This document shows positions 15,321-23,985 of a stretch of 64,000 nt of DNA, piece after piece (position 1 is the stretch's first letter; every line of letters starts with the position of its first letter). The stretch is from positions 1-64,000 of the forward strand of contig NZ_BMSA01000021.1 in NCBI RefSeq assembly GCF_014648915.1, given 5' to 3'. This DNA comes from Streptomyces phaeofaciens (GTDB lineage Bacteria; Actinomycetota; Actinomycetes; Streptomycetales; Streptomycetaceae). Below the pieces are notes generated by a model. It did no database searches, was not told where the DNA came from, and was given only the letters and a program-made list of their open reading frames with translations. A program made the translations under genes and the position numbers.

Positions 15321-16133
15321 ATGGACGCGTACGACTCAGGCTCGGACGCCACGCAGGGGGCGAAAGCGGCACAGGAGCCACAGGCGCCGCCCGCACCCGC
15401 CGTCCTGCCCGGCATGGCCGTCGACTCCCCCGCCACGCCCGTCGACTCCCCCGCACCCGGCGCCCCGCCCGGCTCCCCCGAGCCCCGTACCGGTGTGGCC
15501 GCGCTCTCGCCCCGCTATCAGATCGGCGCCGCCCTGGCCCTCGCCGTCGTCGCGGTCGCCGTCTGCGTCCACCTCGGGATGGTGTTCCTGCACGTCGCGC
15601 CGTCGAACACGGTCACCAAGACGCACGGCGAGGCGATCGACGACTGGATCTACCCGGAGTTCGAGCAGAACTGGAAGCTCTTCGCTCCCAACCCGCTCCA
15701 GCAGAACATCGCCGTCCAGGTCCGCGCCCAGATCCGCACCCCGGACGGAAGCTCGCGCACCACCGGCTGGTACGACCTGTCCGCGCAGGACGGCCGGGAC
15801 ATCGACGGCAACCCGGTGCCGAGCCACACCCAGCAGAACGAGCTGCGCCGCGCCTGGGACTTCTTCACCGCCAGCCATGACTCCGACAACCGCGCGGTCG
15901 GCCTGCGCGGCACGCTCTCCGAGACGTATCTGCGCCGGATCGTGGTGCTGCGACTGGAGCGCGGCGGCGCGACCGGCGCCGACGGTGTCGTCGAGCGGGT
16001 CCAGGTCCGCTCCAGCTCCACCAACGTGGACCCGCCGGACTGGAGCACCGAGAAGGTGTCGTCGCAGGCGGTGTACCGCGTGCTGTCGTGGTGGTCGGTG
16101 CTGCCCGGCGAGGCCGAGGGAGACGTGAAGTGA
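15321..16133 (+). CDS. DUF5819 family membrane-anchored protein
   Basis: A 270-residue protein with a proline/alanine-rich cytoplasmic N-terminus (about 70 residues), one transmembrane helix (IGAALALAVVAVAVCVHLGMVF) and an extracytoplasmic domain with WIYPEFEQNWKLFAPNPLQQN and NVDPPDWSTEKVSSQAVY. This is the DUF5819 pattern; function is unknown. Its stop overlaps the GTG of the HTTM gene, so the two are translationally coupled and likely form one membrane complex. Confidence 0.85.
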   Translation: MDAYDSGSDATQGAKAAQEPQAPPAPAVLPGMAVDSPATPVDSPAPGAPPGSPEPRTGVAALSPRYQIGAALALAVVAVAVCVHLGMVFLHVAPSNTVTKTHGEAIDDWIYPEFEQNWKLFAPNPLQQNIAVQVRAQIRTPDGSSRTTGWYDLSAQDGRDIDGNPVPSHTQQNELRRAWDFFTASHDSDNRAVGLRGTLSETYLRRIVVLRLERGGATGADGVVERVQVRSSSTNVDPPDWSTEKVSSQAVYRVLSWWSVLPGEAEGDVK

Positions 16134-17341
16134 ACCGGTTCACCCTGTCGGTGTCGGCCGCCATCGCCCGGGTCACCGAGTCGGCGCTCGGCCCCTACCA
16201 GAGCGCCATGATCCGCATCGGCTTCAGCGCGACCTGGCTGCTGTTCCTGCTGCGCGAGTTCATCCACCGCGGCGAGCTGTACGGCCCCGACAGCCCGTGG
16301 GGCTGGGAGCTGGCCCGGCAGCTGATCGACACCAACGGGGCGTTCACCCTCCTGCTGTGGTCGGACGGCCGGGGCTGGTTCGAGGCCGTGTACGGGCTCG
16401 CGCTGCTGTCGAGCGCGGCCCTGCTGGTGGGCTGGCGCACCCGCACCATGTCCGTGCTGTTCATGGTCGGCGTGCTGTCGCTGCAGAACCGCAGTGTCTT
16501 CATGGGCGACGGCGGCGACAACGTCGTGCACCTGATGGCGATCTACCTCGTGTTCACGCGCTGCGGCCGGGTGTGGTCGCTGGACGCCCGGCGGGAGCGC
16601 CGGGCGGCCGAGGCACGCGCGCGGGGGGAGCGGGTCACCGACGCGGTCGGGCCGGTCCTGTGGGGTGTCCTGGGGTTCGCGCTGGTCGTGCTGACCGCGA
16701 CGGGCGGTTTCCACAGCGCCTGGACGGTGCCCGCGCTGCTGTGGGCGGTGTGGAGCTGCCTCGGCCTGTGGTGGGTCGTCGGGCGCCGCGCGCGCTCGGC
16801 GGAGCCGCGCATCCTGCTCGACGTGATCGGCAACATCCTGCACAACTCCGCCCTGGTCGTGATCATGGCGGAGGCCTGTCTCATCTACGCGACGGCCGGC
16901 TGGTACAAGGTCCAGGGCTCGCGCTGGCAGGACGGCACCGCGGTCTACTACCCGCTGCAACTGGACTACTTCTCGCCCTGGCCGCTCCTCGGCGACCTGC
17001 TGACGAGCAGCGGCACGATGGTGCTGCTGGTGACGTACGGGACCGTGATCGTGCAGGTCGCCTTCCCGTTCACGCTGTTCAACCGGCGGGTGAAGAACGT
17101 CCTGCTGGCGGTGATGATGCTGGAGCACGCGGCGATCGCCGTGATCCTCGGGCTGCCGTTCTTCTCCCTGGCGATGATCGCGACCGACGCGGTGTTCCTG
17201 CCGACGTCGTTCCTGCGGCGGCTGGGCCGATGGGCGGCACGCGCGCGTGCGCGGCTGTTCTCCCGTGAGGGCCGGGCCACCGTGCCGGAGCCGCGTGCCC
17301 CGGAGAACCCGCGGCCCAGCCACGTAGGCTTCGAGGCATGA
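16130..17341 (+). CDS. HTTM-domain multi-pass membrane protein
   Basis: A 403-residue integral membrane protein with about eight hydrophobic helices. It belongs to the HTTM group, related to the membrane part of vitamin-K gamma-carboxylase: MIRIGFSATWLLFLLREF, a loop LYGPDSPWGW, VFMGDGGDNVVHLMAIYL and ATAGWYKVQGSRWQDGTAVY. The start is GTG 16130, overlapping the DUF5819 stop (GTGA). The C-terminus is basic. It is co-encoded with DUF5819 in many actinomycetes; substrate unknown. Its stop overlaps the next gene's ATG. Confidence 0.87.
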   Translation: MNRFTLSVSAAIARVTESALGPYQSAMIRIGFSATWLLFLLREFIHRGELYGPDSPWGWELARQLIDTNGAFTLLLWSDGRGWFEAVYGLALLSSAALLVGWRTRTMSVLFMVGVLSLQNRSVFMGDGGDNVVHLMAIYLVFTRCGRVWSLDARRERRAAEARARGERVTDAVGPVLWGVLGFALVVLTATGGFHSAWTVPALLWAVWSCLGLWWVVGRRARSAEPRILLDVIGNILHNSALVVIMAEACLIYATAGWYKVQGSRWQDGTAVYYPLQLDYFSPWPLLGDLLTSSGTMVLLVTYGTVIVQVAFPFTLFNRRVKNVLLAVMMLEHAAIAVILGLPFFSLAMIATDAVFLPTSFLRRLGRWAARARARLFSREGRATVPEPRAPENPRPSHVGFEA

Positions 17342-18087
17342 CCGACCCCCTTGGCCGGTGGCGGCGGCTGGCGCCCGACTCGGTGCTGCTCGACGGTTTC
17401 CACGCCCTCAAGCACGCCGTGCGCTTCGGCGCCGAGATCCCGGTGGCGGTCACCGCCGACCGGACGGCGGCGCTCGCCCTCGCCGACGAGCTGGCCCCCG
17501 ATGTACGCCCCCGGCTGGACGCGCTGCTCACGGAGGTCCCGGAGGCGGTCTACGCGTCCCTGGTGCCCCGCCCGCACCCCACCGCGGTCGCCGCGCTGGC
17601 GGTGCGTCCCGCGCGCGCGGCGCACCTGGAGCGGCTGGCCCGCACCCCGCGCGGCGCGCCGGTCGTGGTCCTGGACCACCCGCGCAACCTCGGCAACGCG
17701 GGGGCGGTGATCCGGCTGGCCGCCGGTTTCGGGGCGACCGGGGTGGTCACCACCGGCACCCTCGACCCCTGGCATCCGACCGTCGTGCGCGGCGGGGCGG
17801 GGCTGCACTTCGCGACGGCCGTGGAGCGGCTGGCCGTCGACGAGCTGCCGCCGGGGCCGGTGTTCGCCCTCGACCCCGAGGGCGACGACATCCGGGGCGT
17901 GAAGCTCCCGGACGACGCCCTGCTGGCCTTCGGCTCGGAACGCAGCGGGCTCTCCGCGGACCTGCGCGCGCGGGCCGACCATCTGCTGTCGCTGCCGATG
18001 CGCCCCCAGGTCTCCAGCTACAACCTCGCGACCAGTGTGGCCATGACGCTGTACCACTGGAGCGCGACCGGGGGCGCACCCTCGTAG
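17338..18087 (+). CDS. SpoU/TrmH-family RNA 2'-O-methyltransferase
   Basis: A 249-residue SPOUT enzyme: the N-terminal substrate-binding region, then motif 1 VVLDHPRNLGNAGAVIRLA, motif 2 LLAFGSERSGLS and motif 3 LPMRPQVSSYNLATSVAMTLY, which form the knotted AdoMet site. It should methylate ribose 2'-OH in rRNA or tRNA; the target is not identifiable. ATG 17338 overlaps the HTTM stop (ATGA), so it is the third gene of that operon. It converges on paaN with only 3 bases between stops. Confidence 0.92.
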   Translation: MTDPLGRWRRLAPDSVLLDGFHALKHAVRFGAEIPVAVTADRTAALALADELAPDVRPRLDALLTEVPEAVYASLVPRPHPTAVAALAVRPARAAHLERLARTPRGAPVVVLDHPRNLGNAGAVIRLAAGFGATGVVTTGTLDPWHPTVVRGGAGLHFATAVERLAVDELPPGPVFALDPEGDDIRGVKLPDDALLAFGSERSGLSADLRARADHLLSLPMRPQVSSYNLATSVAMTLYHWSATGGAPS

Positions 18088-18090
18088 GGC

Positions 18091-19800
18091 CTACGCCTCG
18101 CGGCGCACCTCCACCACCCGGAAGCGGTTGGCGACGAACGCGCCGTCGGTGAGGGCCGCGTTGGCCGCCGGGTTGCCGCCGGAGCCGTGGAAGTCGGAGA
18201 AGGCGGCCGTCTGGTTGACGTACACCCCGCCGGTGAGGTTGAGGGACAGCTGGGCGGCCTCCTCCAGGCAGACGTCCTCGATCGCCCGCTCGACCTCCGC
18301 GTCGGTCGTGTACGCGCCGACCGTCATCGCGCCCTTCTCGCGGACCGTGCGCCGCAGCAGGGCGACGGCGTCGGCCGCCGAGTCGACGGCGACGGCGAAG
18401 GAGACCGGGCCGAAGCACTCGTTCATGTAGGCGGCCTCGTCGTCGGCGCCCTCCCAGTACTTGCGCGCCCCGTCGAGCCGCACGATCACCGGAGTGCGCA
18501 CGATCGCGTCCGGGAACTCCGGGTTGACGACCTCGCGGGAGGCCAGGGCGACCTCGCCGAGGCCCGCCGCGGCCTCCAGCCGGGCCTTGACGTCCGGGTT
18601 GACGATCGCGCCGAGCAGGGCGTTCGCGCGCGCGTCGTCGCCCAGCAGGCCGTCCACGGAACGGGCGAGGTCGGTGACCACCTCGTCGTAGGTCTTCGGG
18701 CCCTCGTCGGTGCGGATGCCGTCGCGGGGGATCAGGAGGTTCTGCGGGGTGGTGCACATCTGGCCGCTGTACAGGGACAGCGAGAACGCCAGGTTGGCGA
18801 GCATCCCCTTGTAGTTCGCGGTGGACTCGACGATCACCGTGTTGACGCCGGCCTTCTCGGTGTAGACCTGCGCCTGGCGGGCGTTGGCCTCCAGCCAGTC
18901 GCCGAAGGCGGTCGAGCCGGTGTAGTCGACGATCCGGATCTCCGGGCGGGTGGCCAGGGTCTTCGCGATGCCCTCGTCCGGCCGCTCGGCGGCCAGCGCC
19001 ACCAGGTTCGGGTCGAAGCCGGCCGCGGCCAGCACCTCCCGCGTGACCTGCACGGTCAACGCGAGCGGCAGCACCGCGCGCGGGTGGGGCTTGACCAGGA
19101 CCGCGTTGCCGGTGGCCAGGGAGGCGAACAGGCCCGGGTAGCCGTTCCACGTCGGGAAGGTGTTGCAGCCGACGAGCAGGGCGATCCCGCGCGGGACGGC
19201 GGTGAAGCTCTTGGTGAGGGACAGCGGGTCGCGCTTGCCCTGGGGCTTGCTCCACTCCGCGGTGTCGGGGGTGCGGACCTGCTCCACGTACGCGTACGCC
19301 ACCGCCTCCAGGGCGCGGTCCTGCGCGTGCGGGCCGCCGGCCTGGAACGCCATCATGAAGGCCTGGCCGGAGGTGTGCATGACCGCGTGCGCGAACTCGT
19401 GCGTGCGGTCGCTGATCCGCTTGAGGATCTCCAGGCAGACCACGGCGCGGATCTCCGCGCCCGCGTCCCGCCAGGCCCGCTGTCCGGCCGTCATGGCGGG
19501 CAGCAGCGTGTCCAGGTCCGCGTGCGGGTACGTCACGCCGAGCGGGACGCCGTACGGCGAGACCTCGCCGCCGACCCAGTCGTCCGTGCCGGGCTGGCCG
19601 AGGTCGAGGCGGGTGTCCAGGACGGCGTCGAAGGCGGCCTTGCCGGCCGCCGCGTCCAGGCTGCCGTTCTCCCCGTAGGCCTTCGGGTGCTCCGGGTGGG
19701 GTGACCAGTACGCGCGGGTGCGGATCGCTTCCAGGGCCTGGTCGAGCGTGGGCCGGTGCTGGGCGATCAGATCGTGCGTGGTCAGTTCGGCGGCGGCCAT
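18091..19800 (-). CDS. paaN: Phenylacetic acid degradation protein PaaN (aldehyde dehydrogenase family)
   Basis: A 569-residue ALDH-superfamily protein of PaaN type: AVPRGIALLVGCNTFPTWNG cofactor region, VDYTGSTAFGDWLE, the Cys loop LYSGQMCTTPQN and ECFGPVSFAVAV. PaaN oxidises the open-chain aldehyde formed in aerobic phenylacetyl-CoA breakdown in organisms lacking the fused PaaZ. The ATG at 19800 follows GAGGAG. It diverges from a hydroxyacyl-CoA dehydrogenase across a 159-base region with a TetR-type palindrome, which suits induction by an acyl-CoA intermediate. Confidence 0.9.
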   Translation of the reverse strand: MAAAELTTHDLIAQHRPTLDQALEAIRTRAYWSPHPEHPKAYGENGSLDAAAGKAAFDAVLDTRLDLGQPGTDDWVGGEVSPYGVPLGVTYPHADLDTLLPAMTAGQRAWRDAGAEIRAVVCLEILKRISDRTHEFAHAVMHTSGQAFMMAFQAGGPHAQDRALEAVAYAYVEQVRTPDTAEWSKPQGKRDPLSLTKSFTAVPRGIALLVGCNTFPTWNGYPGLFASLATGNAVLVKPHPRAVLPLALTVQVTREVLAAAGFDPNLVALAAERPDEGIAKTLATRPEIRIVDYTGSTAFGDWLEANARQAQVYTEKAGVNTVIVESTANYKGMLANLAFSLSLYSGQMCTTPQNLLIPRDGIRTDEGPKTYDEVVTDLARSVDGLLGDDARANALLGAIVNPDVKARLEAAAGLGEVALASREVVNPEFPDAIVRTPVIVRLDGARKYWEGADDEAAYMNECFGPVSFAVAVDSAADAVALLRRTVREKGAMTVGAYTTDAEVERAIEDVCLEEAAQLSLNLTGGVYVNQTAAFSDFHGSGGNPAANAALTDGAFVANRFRVVEVRREA

Positions 19801-19889
19801 GCGGGACCAACTCCTCGTCGTGAGAACTCTGCTTCGAGCCCATGACTCGGCGGAAACCTGGGCAGGAACCACCAGTCAGAGTTAGAGTA

Positions 19890-19903
19890 ACCGAACGATC
19901 GGT
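19890..19903. promoter_or_regulatory. TetR-type palindrome ACCGA-ACGA-TCGGT
   Basis: Perfect 5-bp arms in the paaN / hydroxyacyl-CoA dehydrogenase divergent region. It is identical, in reverse complement, to 15106-15119. It is the likely operator for the TetR protein encoded at 21480, two genes downstream. Confidence 0.7.
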
Positions 19904-19959
19904 CGGGGCAAGGGGGCCTGCCGCATCTGTGGAAAACCCCGTGCGGGAGGATCGCGCAC

Positions 19960-21483
19960 ATGACAGCACTCGACCTCAGCAGCCCCGTGGCCGTCGTCGG
20001 CACCGGCACCATGGGCCAGGGCATCGCCCAGGTCGCGCTGGTCGCGGGCCACCTCGTACGGCTGTACGACGCCCTGCCCGGACGGGCCCGGGAGGCCGCC
20101 GACGCGATCGGCTCCCGCCTCGACCGGCTCGTCGAGAAGAGCCGGCTCTCCGCCGCCGACCGGGACTCCGCCCGCGCCCGGCTGCTGCCCGCCGGGACCC
20201 TCGCCGACCTCGCGGACTGCTCCCTGGTCATCGAGGCCGTCGTGGAGGAGCTGGACGTCAAACAGGACCTGTTCCGGGCCCTGGAGGACATCGTCGGCGA
20301 GGACTGTCTGCTCGCCACCAACACCTCGTCCCTGTCGGTGACGGCCGTCGGCGGCGCCCTGCGCAACCCGGGCCGCCTCGTGGGTCTGCACTTCTTCAAC
20401 CCCGCGCCGCTGCTGCCGCTGGTCGAGGTCGTCTCCGGGTACGCCACCGACGTCACCTCGGCCACGCGCGCGTACGAGACCGCCCGCGCCTGGGGCAAGA
20501 CCCCCGTCGCCTGCGCCGACACCCCCGGCTTCATCGTCAACCGCATCGCGCGGCCCTTCTACGCCGAGGCCTTCGCCGTCTACGAGGCCCAGGGCGCCGA
20601 TCCCGCCACCATCGACGCGATCCTGCGCGAGTCGGGCGGTTTCAGGATGGGTGCCTTCGAGCTGACCGACCTGATCGGACAGGACGTCAACGAGTCGGTC
20701 ACCCACTCCGTGTGGCGGTCCTTCTTCCAGGACGTGCGCTTCACGCCCTCGCTCGCCCAGCGCCGCCTGGTCGAGTCCGGCCGTCTCGGCCGCAAGACCG
20801 GCCGGGGCTGGTACGACTACTCCGACGGGACCGCGGACGCCGAGCGGGCCGAGCCGCACACCGCCGAGAAGCACCGGCCGCCCGCCTACGTCGTCGCCGA
20901 GGGCGACCTGGGCCCCGCGTCCGAGCTGCTCGCGATGATCCGCGAGGCGGGCATCCAGGTCCGCGAGGAGGAAGAGGACCACGGCACCCGCCTGGTGCTG
21001 CCCGGCGAGGGCCAGCTGGCCCTCGCCGACGGCCAGACCTCCGTGGAGTTCCGCGACGTCGTCTACTTCGACCTCGCCCTCGACTACCGCAAGGCCACCC
21101 GCATCGCCCTGTCCTCCTCCCAGGACACCTCCGCGCAGGCCCTGTCCGAGGCGATCGGCCTGTTCCAGGCCCTGGGCAAGGAGGTCAGTGTCATCGGCGA
21201 CGTCCCCGGCATGATCGTCGCCCGCACGGTTGCCCGGATCGTCGACCTCGCGCACGACGCCGTCGCCAAGGGCGTGGCCACCGAGGAGGACATCGACACC
21301 GCGATGCGCCTCGGCGTGAACTACCCCCTCGGCCCCTTCGAGTGGAGCCGCCGCCTGGGCCGCTCCTGGGCCTGCTCCCTCCTCGACGACCTGCACGAAC
21401 GCGACCCGTCCGGCCGCTACGCGCCCTCCCTGGCGCTGTACAGGCACTCCTACGCCACCGGGAAGCGGGAGGGTGCCGCGTGA
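19960..21483 (+). CDS. 3-hydroxyacyl-CoA dehydrogenase (PaaH-like)
   Basis: A 507-residue NAD-dependent enzyme with the Rossmann motif VVGTGTMGQGIAQVAL, LVIEAVVEELDVK, NTSSLSVTAVG, the catalytic GLHFFNPAPLLPLVEVV and two C-terminal dimerisation domains (TPGFIVNRIARPFYAE and GMIVARTVARIVDLA with GVNYPLGPFEW). The duplicated C-terminal domain is usual in the roughly 500-residue PaaH/PaaC type, which oxidises 3-hydroxyadipyl-CoA. It diverges from paaN and overlaps the TetR gene by 4 bases. Confidence 0.92.
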   Translation: MTALDLSSPVAVVGTGTMGQGIAQVALVAGHLVRLYDALPGRAREAADAIGSRLDRLVEKSRLSAADRDSARARLLPAGTLADLADCSLVIEAVVEELDVKQDLFRALEDIVGEDCLLATNTSSLSVTAVGGALRNPGRLVGLHFFNPAPLLPLVEVVSGYATDVTSATRAYETARAWGKTPVACADTPGFIVNRIARPFYAEAFAVYEAQGADPATIDAILRESGGFRMGAFELTDLIGQDVNESVTHSVWRSFFQDVRFTPSLAQRRLVESGRLGRKTGRGWYDYSDGTADAERAEPHTAEKHRPPAYVVAEGDLGPASELLAMIREAGIQVREEEEDHGTRLVLPGEGQLALADGQTSVEFRDVVYFDLALDYRKATRIALSSSQDTSAQALSEAIGLFQALGKEVSVIGDVPGMIVARTVARIVDLAHDAVAKGVATEEDIDTAMRLGVNYPLGPFEWSRRLGRSWACSLLDDLHERDPSGRYAPSLALYRHSYATGKREGAA

Positions 21484-22070
21484 GCACCGCCAAGCGCGAC
21501 ACGTACACCCCGGAGACCCTGCTCTCCGTCGCCGTCCAGGTGTTCAACGAGCGCGGCTACGACGGCACCTCCATGGAGCACCTCTCCAAGGCCGCCGGCA
21601 TCTCCAAGTCGTCGATCTACCACCACGTCACCGGCAAGGAGGAACTGCTGCGCCGGGCCGTCAGCCGCGCCCTGGACCGCCTCTTCGGGATCCTCGACGA
21701 GGAGCACGCGCGCGTGGGGCACACCGCGGAGCGCCTGGAGTACGTGGTGCGCCGCATGGTCGAGGTGCTGATCGGCGAACTGCCCTATGTGACGCTGCTG
21801 CTGCGCGTGCGCGGCAACACCGACACCGAGCGGTGGGCCCTGGAGCGCCGCCGCGACTTCGACCACCGGGTCGCCGACCTGCTGAAGGCGGCCGCCGACG
21901 ACGGCGAGGTGCGCGGCGACATGGAGGTCCGGCTCGCCACCCGGCTGGTCTTCGGGATGATCAACTCGATCGTCGAGTGGTACCGGCCGGGCGGCCGCGG
22001 AATGGCCGAGAAGGACGTGGCCGACGCGGTGGTGCGGCTGGTCTTCGAGGGCCTGCGCACGACCGGCTGA
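21480..22070 (+). CDS. TetR-family regulator, probably of the paa/acyl-CoA genes
   Basis: A 196-residue TetR protein: TPETLLSVAVQVFNERGYDG, then SMEHLSKAAGISKSSIYHHV, and a ligand domain with GELPYVTLLLRVRG. GTG 21480 overlaps the dehydrogenase stop (GTGA), so it is made with the enzyme it probably controls. The architecture resembles PaaR, which responds to phenylacetyl-CoA. Candidate operators are the ACCGA-N4-TCGGT palindromes at 15106, 19890 and 22778; assignment is inferred from proximity. Confidence 0.9.
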   Translation: MSTAKRDTYTPETLLSVAVQVFNERGYDGTSMEHLSKAAGISKSSIYHHVTGKEELLRRAVSRALDRLFGILDEEHARVGHTAERLEYVVRRMVEVLIGELPYVTLLLRVRGNTDTERWALERRRDFDHRVADLLKAAADDGEVRGDMEVRLATRLVFGMINSIVEWYRPGGRGMAEKDVADAVVRLVFEGLRTTG

Positions 22071-22160
22071 ACGCGTCGTGGGCGCCGGATCCGGCCCCGG
22101 TCGGTCCCGGCGCCGACTCCGGCTCCGGCGCGGACCTCGGCCCGGCTCGACGCCGCCCGC

Positions 22161-22697
22161 TCACCCCTGCGGTTCCAGGTCCTCCTCCTCGAACACCAGC
22201 AGGGTGCGGGTGCTGAGCACCTCGGGGATCGCCTGGAGCCGGGTGAGCACCACCTCGCGCAGCGCCCGGTTGTCCGGCGTGTGCACCAGGAGCAGCACGT
22301 CGTAGTCCCCGCCCACCAGGGCGATGTGGGAGGCACCGGGCAGCCGGCGCAGCTGCTCGCGCACGGTCCGCCAGGAGTTCTGCACGATCTTCAGCGTGAT
22401 GTACGCGCTCGTCCCCTGCCCGGCCCGCTCATGGTTGACGCGGGCGCCGAAGCCGCGGATCACGCCGTCCTCGATGAGCCGGTTGATGCGCGCGTAGGCG
22501 TTGGCGCGCGACACGTGCACCCGCTCGGCGACCGACCGTATCGACGCGCGGCCGTCGGTCTGGAGCATCTGGAGGATGTCCTGGTCGATCGAGTCGAGCG
22601 GACGCGGCGGCGGTATCGCGGTCGCGTCCTCGGGGTCCTCGGCCATGGAGTCCTCGGCCATTTGTTCAGGTCCCATGTCCCCCCGCCTCTCCGCCAT
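22161..22697 (-). CDS. bkdR: Lrp/AsnC-family regulator (BkdR)
   Basis: A 178-residue Lrp/AsnC protein: after an acidic 33-residue N-terminal extension comes LDSIDQDILQMLQTDGRASI, the helix-turn-helix SVAERVHVSRANAYARINRL and an effector domain with LPGASHIALVGGDYDVLLLV. Divergent orientation to bkdA matches BkdR, which senses branched-chain amino acids and controls the bkd operon. A second in-frame Met at residue 8 could also serve as start. Confidence 0.9.
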   Translation of the reverse strand: MAERRGDMGPEQMAEDSMAEDPEDATAIPPPRPLDSIDQDILQMLQTDGRASIRSVAERVHVSRANAYARINRLIEDGVIRGFGARVNHERAGQGTSAYITLKIVQNSWRTVREQLRRLPGASHIALVGGDYDVLLLVHTPDNRALREVVLTRLQAIPEVLSTRTLLVFEEEDLEPQG

Positions 22698-22714
22698 GGA
22701 CGTACTGCGTCCAT

Positions 22715-22750
22715 CTCAGGCTGTGGAGAACCGTTTGTCCACAGCCTGAG
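22715..22750. promoter_or_regulatory. 13-bp inverted repeat containing a DnaA box
   Basis: CTCAGGCTGTGGA (22715-22727) and TCCACAGCCTGAG (22738-22750) are perfect arms around a 10-base loop; TTGTCCACA, a DnaA box, spans 22735-22743. It lies immediately upstream of bkdR and 100 bases before bkdA, so it could be an Lrp-type operator, a DnaA site, or both. Confidence 0.6.
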
Positions 22751-22777
22751 GCCGCCTGTAGCCAAAATGTGCCGACG

Positions 22778-22791
22778 ACCGAACAATCGGT
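22778..22791. promoter_or_regulatory. Palindrome ACCGA-ACAA-TCGGT upstream of bkdA
   Basis: Perfect 5-bp arms, one base different from the paaN-region site at 19890. It lies 61 bases before the bkdA ATG and may put the operon under the nearby TetR regulator as well as BkdR. Confidence 0.6.
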
Positions 22792-22851
22792 AGGTGAGGC
22801 GTGTCACAACCGACACGTCTCCCGTAGCCGCTCCCACGAGGAGGTGCCGTC

Positions 22852-23985
22852 ATGACGGTCATGGAGCAGCGGGGCGCTTACCGGCCCACCCCGCCGCCCG
22901 CCTGGCAGCCCCGCACCGACCCCGCGCCGCTGCTGCCCGACGCGGAGCCCTTCCGCGTCCTCGGCACCGAAGCGGCCGCGCAGGCCGACCCGGAGCTGTT
23001 GCGGCGGCTGTACGCCCAGCTGGTGCTCGGCCGCCGCTACAACGCGCAGGCCACCGCCCTCACCAAGCAGGGCCGGCTCGCCGTCTACCCCTCCAGCACC
23101 GGCCAGGAGGCCTGTGAGGTCGCCGCCGCGCTGGCCCTGGAGGACCGTGACTGGCTCTTCCCCAGCTATCGCGACACCCTCGCCGTCGTCGCCCGCGGTG
23201 TGGACCCCGTCGAGGCCCTCACCCTGCTGCGCGGCGACTGGCACACCGGCTACGACCCGTACGAGCACCGCGTGGCCCCCCTGTGCACCCCGCTGGCCAC
23301 CCAGCTGCCGCACGCCGTGGGCCTCGCCCACGCCGCCCGGCTCAAGGGCGACGACGTGGTCGCGCTCGCCATGGTCGGCGACGGCGGCACCAGCGAGGGC
23401 GACTTCCACGAGGCGCTGAACTTCGCCGCCGTCTGGCAGGCCCCGGTCGTCTTCTTCGTCCAGAACAACGGCTTCGCGATCTCCGTGCCGCTGGCCAAGC
23501 AGACCGCGGCCCCCTCCCTCGCCCACAAGGCGGTCGGCTACGGCATGCCCGGCCGCCTGGTCGACGGCAACGACGCGGCCGCCGTCCACGAGGTGCTGAG
23601 CGAGGCGGTACGGCGCGCCCGTGAGGGCGGCGGCCCCACCCTCGTGGAGGCCGTCACCTACCGCATCGAGGCGCACACCAACGCCGACGACGCGACCCGC
23701 TACCGCGGGGACGCCGAGGTCGAGACCTGGCGCGAGCACGACCCGATCCTGCTGCTGGAACGCGAACTCACGGCGCGCGGGCTGCTCGACGACGACGCCC
23801 GGCAGACCGCGCGGGACGCCGCCGAGACGATGGCGGCCGACCTGCGCGCCCGGATGAACCAGGACCCCGTCCTCGACCCGGCGGACCTGTTCGCCCACGT
23901 CTACGCCGAGGACACCCCCCAGCTGCGCGAACAGCGTGCCCTGCTGCGCGCCGAGCTCGACGCCGAACAGGAAGGCGGCCACTGA
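22852..23985 (+). CDS. bkdA: Branched-chain 2-oxoacid dehydrogenase E1 alpha subunit
   Basis: A 377-residue thiamine-diphosphate-dependent E1 alpha: SSTGQEACEVAAALAL, FPSYRDTLAVVARGV, and the TPP/Mg motif VGDGGTSEGDFHEALNFAAV ending in QNNGFAIS, then YRIEAHTNADDATRYR. It decarboxylates the 2-oxoacids of Val, Leu and Ile and passes the acyl group to the E2 lipoyl domain. ATG 22852 follows GAGGAGG. The stop overlaps the E1 beta start. The operon supplies branched acyl-CoA starters for fatty acids and polyketides. Confidence 0.95.
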   Translation: MTVMEQRGAYRPTPPPAWQPRTDPAPLLPDAEPFRVLGTEAAAQADPELLRRLYAQLVLGRRYNAQATALTKQGRLAVYPSSTGQEACEVAAALALEDRDWLFPSYRDTLAVVARGVDPVEALTLLRGDWHTGYDPYEHRVAPLCTPLATQLPHAVGLAHAARLKGDDVVALAMVGDGGTSEGDFHEALNFAAVWQAPVVFFVQNNGFAISVPLAKQTAAPSLAHKAVGYGMPGRLVDGNDAAAVHEVLSEAVRRAREGGGPTLVEAVTYRIEAHTNADDATRYRGDAEVETWREHDPILLLERELTARGLLDDDARQTARDAAETMAADLRARMNQDPVLDPADLFAHVYAEDTPQLREQRALLRAELDAEQEGGH

